Positions 61,501 to 64,000 of a stretch of 64,000 nucleotides of DNA are shown here, piece by piece. The translations under genes and the position numbers were made by a program. Under the pieces are notes generated by a model. The model ran no database searches and was not told where the DNA came from. It was given only the letters and a program-made list of their open reading frames with translations. The stretch spans positions 31,216,695-31,280,694 of the forward strand of contig OY978530.1 of the NCBI GenBank assembly GCA_963854835.1. Reading direction: 5' to 3'. The stretch's first letter is position 1. Each line of letters starts with the position of its first letter. The stretch is from Megamerina dolium (taxonomy: Eukaryota > Arthropoda > Insecta > Diptera > Megamerinidae).

Positions 61501-62040
61501 TTACATTTCAAGAATACATTTTCAATTTCTTACTCTATACCTTAATGGAATACCTACCCCTAACTAACCTTACTTATACAATGAGGATTTATAGGATTGA
61601 CCAGTGCCACCTGGTCGCACCTAATGACACAGTCGTCTAGTAGATCCGCCTCAGCAGAAGTCTCCAAGCAACTAATAGTTGTGTAGGGTAGCTTGATACA
61701 GGGGTCTCCTGTATCCAGCCCCCTGGCCTCACACTTAGAAGAGGGAGACCTTTATAGCAATATATAGGAACAACCCACGGGGTGACGTGTGGTTGCTCCT
61801 AGTATATGACCCCCGGCAGAGCTAATGGCTCGCAAGCGACTACTTTAAGCGAACGATCGAATACAGACAGCCTCGCTTAAAGGAAGAACTACTTACAGCC
61901 CCCCAGCAAATTACTTCCAGCGCGACTATAAGAGCACTCGTTAGGGTAGCAAGCTACTCGAACGGGCCGATACAATTAATTCAGCAAGATCGTTTCAAAT
62001 AGTAGTATGACTTACTCGATCAAGCATCGATTGGTTTTTT
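61501..62040 (-). other. possible LTR and 5' UTR of the gag fragment
   Basis: On the minus strand TGCTATAAAGGTCTCCCTC (near 61,745) resembles a TATA box, and AGGTGCGACCAGGTGGCAC (near 61,615) a primer-binding region. These features would fit a 5' LTR upstream of the gag on the same strand. No second LTR was found, so this is a weak proposal. Confidence 0.3.
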
Positions 62041-62580
62041 ATTATTTTGTTTTTTCATGCTTTACGTTGGTAAGTCATACACCTTTAGTACATATTTATG
62101 TATAAAGCATTTAAGAATTATGTAGTATAAAATTCCTATGATGCTACATTTTACTTTCAGTGAAAATTCATTTGATTGTTTCTTCTTTCTCTGTCGTAAT
62201 AGCTACTGACTACACGAGTATGTGTATGTGTGTATACATCTACTGATAGTATTATATGTCGACAATAAGAAGAATCAAATGAATTTTTCTATGATACACA
62301 TATTTGCTATGGTTTGTTTATTGTTGGTACGCTGAATATTACTAAGATTTATGGATTATTATTATTTTGTACTAAGTACATACAACAACAATTTTTTCGA
62401 TACTTCTATTTACAATCGCTCATTAATTTAACTTACTATCGTGTGATGTTGCCTCGATCACTTGATAATGTTGTGTTGCCTCTATCACTTTCGGAATTGA
62501 ATTACTCCATTTGTCAACAAACTTGCCATATTTAAACTCTGTGGCAACAATCTAGATTTACCCTTTACCGTAATCGAGTT
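62041..62580. other. no gene; contains a 16-bp inverted repeat
   Basis: GAAAATTCATTTGATT (62,162-62,177) and AATCAAATGAATTTTTC (62,273-62,289) form inverted arms, about 95 bp apart. No open frame recognised. Confidence 0.4.
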
Positions 62581-62599
62581 TCTTCTCTTTCTTTCTTGT

Positions 62600-63290
62600 T
62601 GTCTTGTTCTAGTGACCGCCTATTCCCGTTTGTTGGCGTTAGTTTCGACCGTGAAATGCGACACGTCGTTGAAGGCTTGCAATAAGCAAAAAGAGGTATA
62701 CCACCCCCAACGACCACCACGCAAAATAACGATGTTCGAAAGATTATTTTATCTCCATATGTCGGAAGGTGAAAATATATTATATCTGAGCCTATTAATC
62801 AATTCTATGCTGTGGTAGAACAGTTGAGAGAAATTACTGGATTGATGCCAGACAGGTGCCGTAGCTCAGTGGTTAGTGTTTTGGCCTTCTGATCTGTGGG
62901 TCGTGGGTTCAATCCCTGGCCGAAGCATAAAAAATTAAATATCGAAAAGATTTTTCTTTCGAACGGTACCCACCTGTTGGCAAACAATTGGCAATTCTTT
63001 CGCCAGTAACAAATTGCCATGGAAGAGCTTCTAAAAGAACTCTGTGACAGAGCTAAGAAAAAGTGATGTCGCAAGAGTTCTGCCGTTTGGAACCGGCTAA
63101 AATAAATAGGTTTCCTTCTAATACTGCCCAAAACACGCACATCAGTAATGGAAGGAGAAGCTTGGCCAAAGAGCCCTTTAGGGCTTATAAATGCCACATA
63201 TGAATGAATCTATGATGTCAGACGAAGTGAACGTTATAAAATTGTTATCTAAAAAAGCGGAATCTCTGTTTATCTGTTATATGGCGAGTT
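62600..63290 (+). pseudogene. copia-type Gag remnant split by a SINE (tentative)
   Basis: FERLFYLHMSEGENI near 62,732-62,776, then in another frame INQFYAVVEQLREITGLMPD, resembles the copia gag segment with the pattern E-L-x-x-M-x-E-G. The SINE interrupts at 62,853. After it, DEVNVIKLLSKKAESLF (63,222-63,273) would continue. TGATGCCAGAC and TGATGTCAGAC flank the SINE. Assignment to copia is from memory of the gag layout and is not firm; I see no zinc knuckle. Confidence 0.45.
62854..63212 (+). repeat. SINE family 1, copy in the gag remnant
   Basis: Head GGTGCCGTAGCTCAGTGGTT, B-box GGTTCAATCCCTGG, body TTCGAACGGTACCCACCTGT and tail GCTTATAAATGCCACATATG. Duplications at 62,843-62,853 and 63,213-63,223 (one mismatch). 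Confidence 0.92.
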
Positions 63291-64000
63291 GCTGAGTCGT
63301 ATATTTTGCGTTTTATTTCTTGTTCGTGTATCTGCGGATATCTGTATATTTTGGAGTATAATGGTCTATCTGTTTTTTTATAATTTCATGTTTGATCTCC
63401 CCGGTTGATGTTAGTTTATCATCCCCCTTAATACTATGTCTTCTAGCTCAATTAAATCTAAATTAATAGAATTGCTAACATCTCCTTCTTCAGTGACTTG
63501 AGGATTTCGTCATACACAAATGGTTGTATGCATTCGTCAAATAATATTCGATTACCGAATACCTCGATGTAAGTAACGATTATCAGAATTTGTAATCTAC
63601 AATTTTACATTTAAGACTGTCCCTACTGATTAGAGTTATTATTATGGTTTTTTCTGTTGTAGGTGTAGGTGTTTGTGTTGTAATTGCCCTCACGATTTTG
63701 AACATTGTTGGGGTAATTACATGATCAGCTTTGTAATTTTTTCTAATGTTATTGTGGTCATGTTTTCTGGTGCTCTACTTGCGTTGCTATTGTAATTTCC
63801 GTGTGAAATTTTCATTATTTTGTCTCGGTTTCCTATGATTGAATTAGATTTTCCTGACATTGTCTAGTAGATTCATCTTTTTGAAGTGACCTATAATGTC
63901 TTCTAATTTCATGATTTTATGATTTTGCGATTTTATAATGTAATCTAATATTTCAAGTCGCCTAACTCATACAACATATTTATTATTATTTTATTTCTCA
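63290..64000 (-). pseudogene. gypsy/errantivirus gag-pol fragment (different from the 14-31 kb element)
   Basis: Minus strand, right to left: an Asn-rich gag C-terminus (NYNTNTYTYNRKNHNNNSN near 63,690-63,630), then FDECIQPFVYDEILKSL-like sequence. At 63,290-63,470 comes the RT linker DKLTSTGEIKHEIIKK and, after a shift in an A-run, DRPLYSKIYRYPQIHEQE, the block before the RT fingers. It is A-rich. The rest of the RT is missing at the left, where the gag remnant begins. The right end leaves the window. Confidence 0.6.

Noticed and set aside
1..64000. CRISPR array, operons, prophage or other prokaryotic system
   Set aside because: No regularly spaced direct repeats, no bacterial gene organisation; all coding is eukaryotic mobile-element type.

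Overview
The window looks like repeat-rich chromatin from an insect, most probably a dipteran fly. The evidence is the mix of elements: an env-carrying errantivirus, BEL/Pao, Jockey, R1 and LOA/I LINEs, an RTE LINE, Tc1/mariner transposons, Helitron, PIF/Harbinger, a Penelope-like element and several tRNA-derived SINEs. I found no host single-copy gene, rRNA or functional tRNA gene. The species is an inference and cannot be fixed from this sequence alone. Nearly every coding region is a transposable-element gene, and almost all carry stops, frameshifts or truncations.

Layout. 1-3.9 kb: three LOA/I-type LINE fragments end to end. 3.9-7.4 kb: a mariner-like transposase, a BEL/Pao scrap and an internally deleted gypsy element. 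8.1-10.8 kb: two R1-clade LINE 3' ends sitting in (CA)n tracts. 10.8-14.5 kb: a minus-strand RTE LINE between (TA)n microsatellites, plus a second copy of its endonuclease. 14.6-31.6 kb: one minus-strand errantivirus cut open by a Jockey LINE (17,226-20,512, target duplication ACGGTAGTA) and by a whole BEL/Pao element (22,584-30,883, target duplication CTTGC). The BEL right LTR itself holds a Tc1 transposon with matching terminal inverted repeats and a SINE. 32.2-33.3 kb: a virus-like block encoding a parvovirus-type phospholipase A2 domain and a glycine-rich hydrophobic protein, split by a SINE, then a mariner piece joined to a Jockey piece. 34.5-40.6 kb: R1 ORF1, a long LOA LINE, then R1 endonuclease, which reads as a LOA insertion in an R1 element. 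40.6-44 kb: a minus-strand Helitron (Pif1 helicase and HUH Rep) split by a SINE. 44-50 kb: tRNA-like sequences, an RTE tail, a mariner split by a Jockey copy, and a 499-bp MITE with TTA duplications. 50.6-54.3 kb: a Harbinger scrap, a Penelope-like element (RT, GIY-YIG nuclease and a hammerhead-like motif), and a SINE split by a mariner. 54.4-59.1 kb: a second long LOA-type LINE. 59.1-60.4 kb: a HARBI1-like transposase remnant. 60.8-64 kb: gypsy gag pieces and a probable gag split by a SINE.

The insertion order can be read from the nesting. The errantivirus is older than BEL and Jockey. BEL is older than its Tc1 and SINE passengers. The same SINE family entered BEL, the Polinton-like block, the Helitron and a gag gene with recognisable target duplications, but one SINE copy is old enough to have been split by a mariner. 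The elements do not form one pathway; they share only the site. The most unusual items are the phospholipase A2/pX-like remnant, the Penelope hammerhead-like motif, the TTA-flanked MITE, and two Jockey copies that share the same inactivating mutations although they inserted independently.
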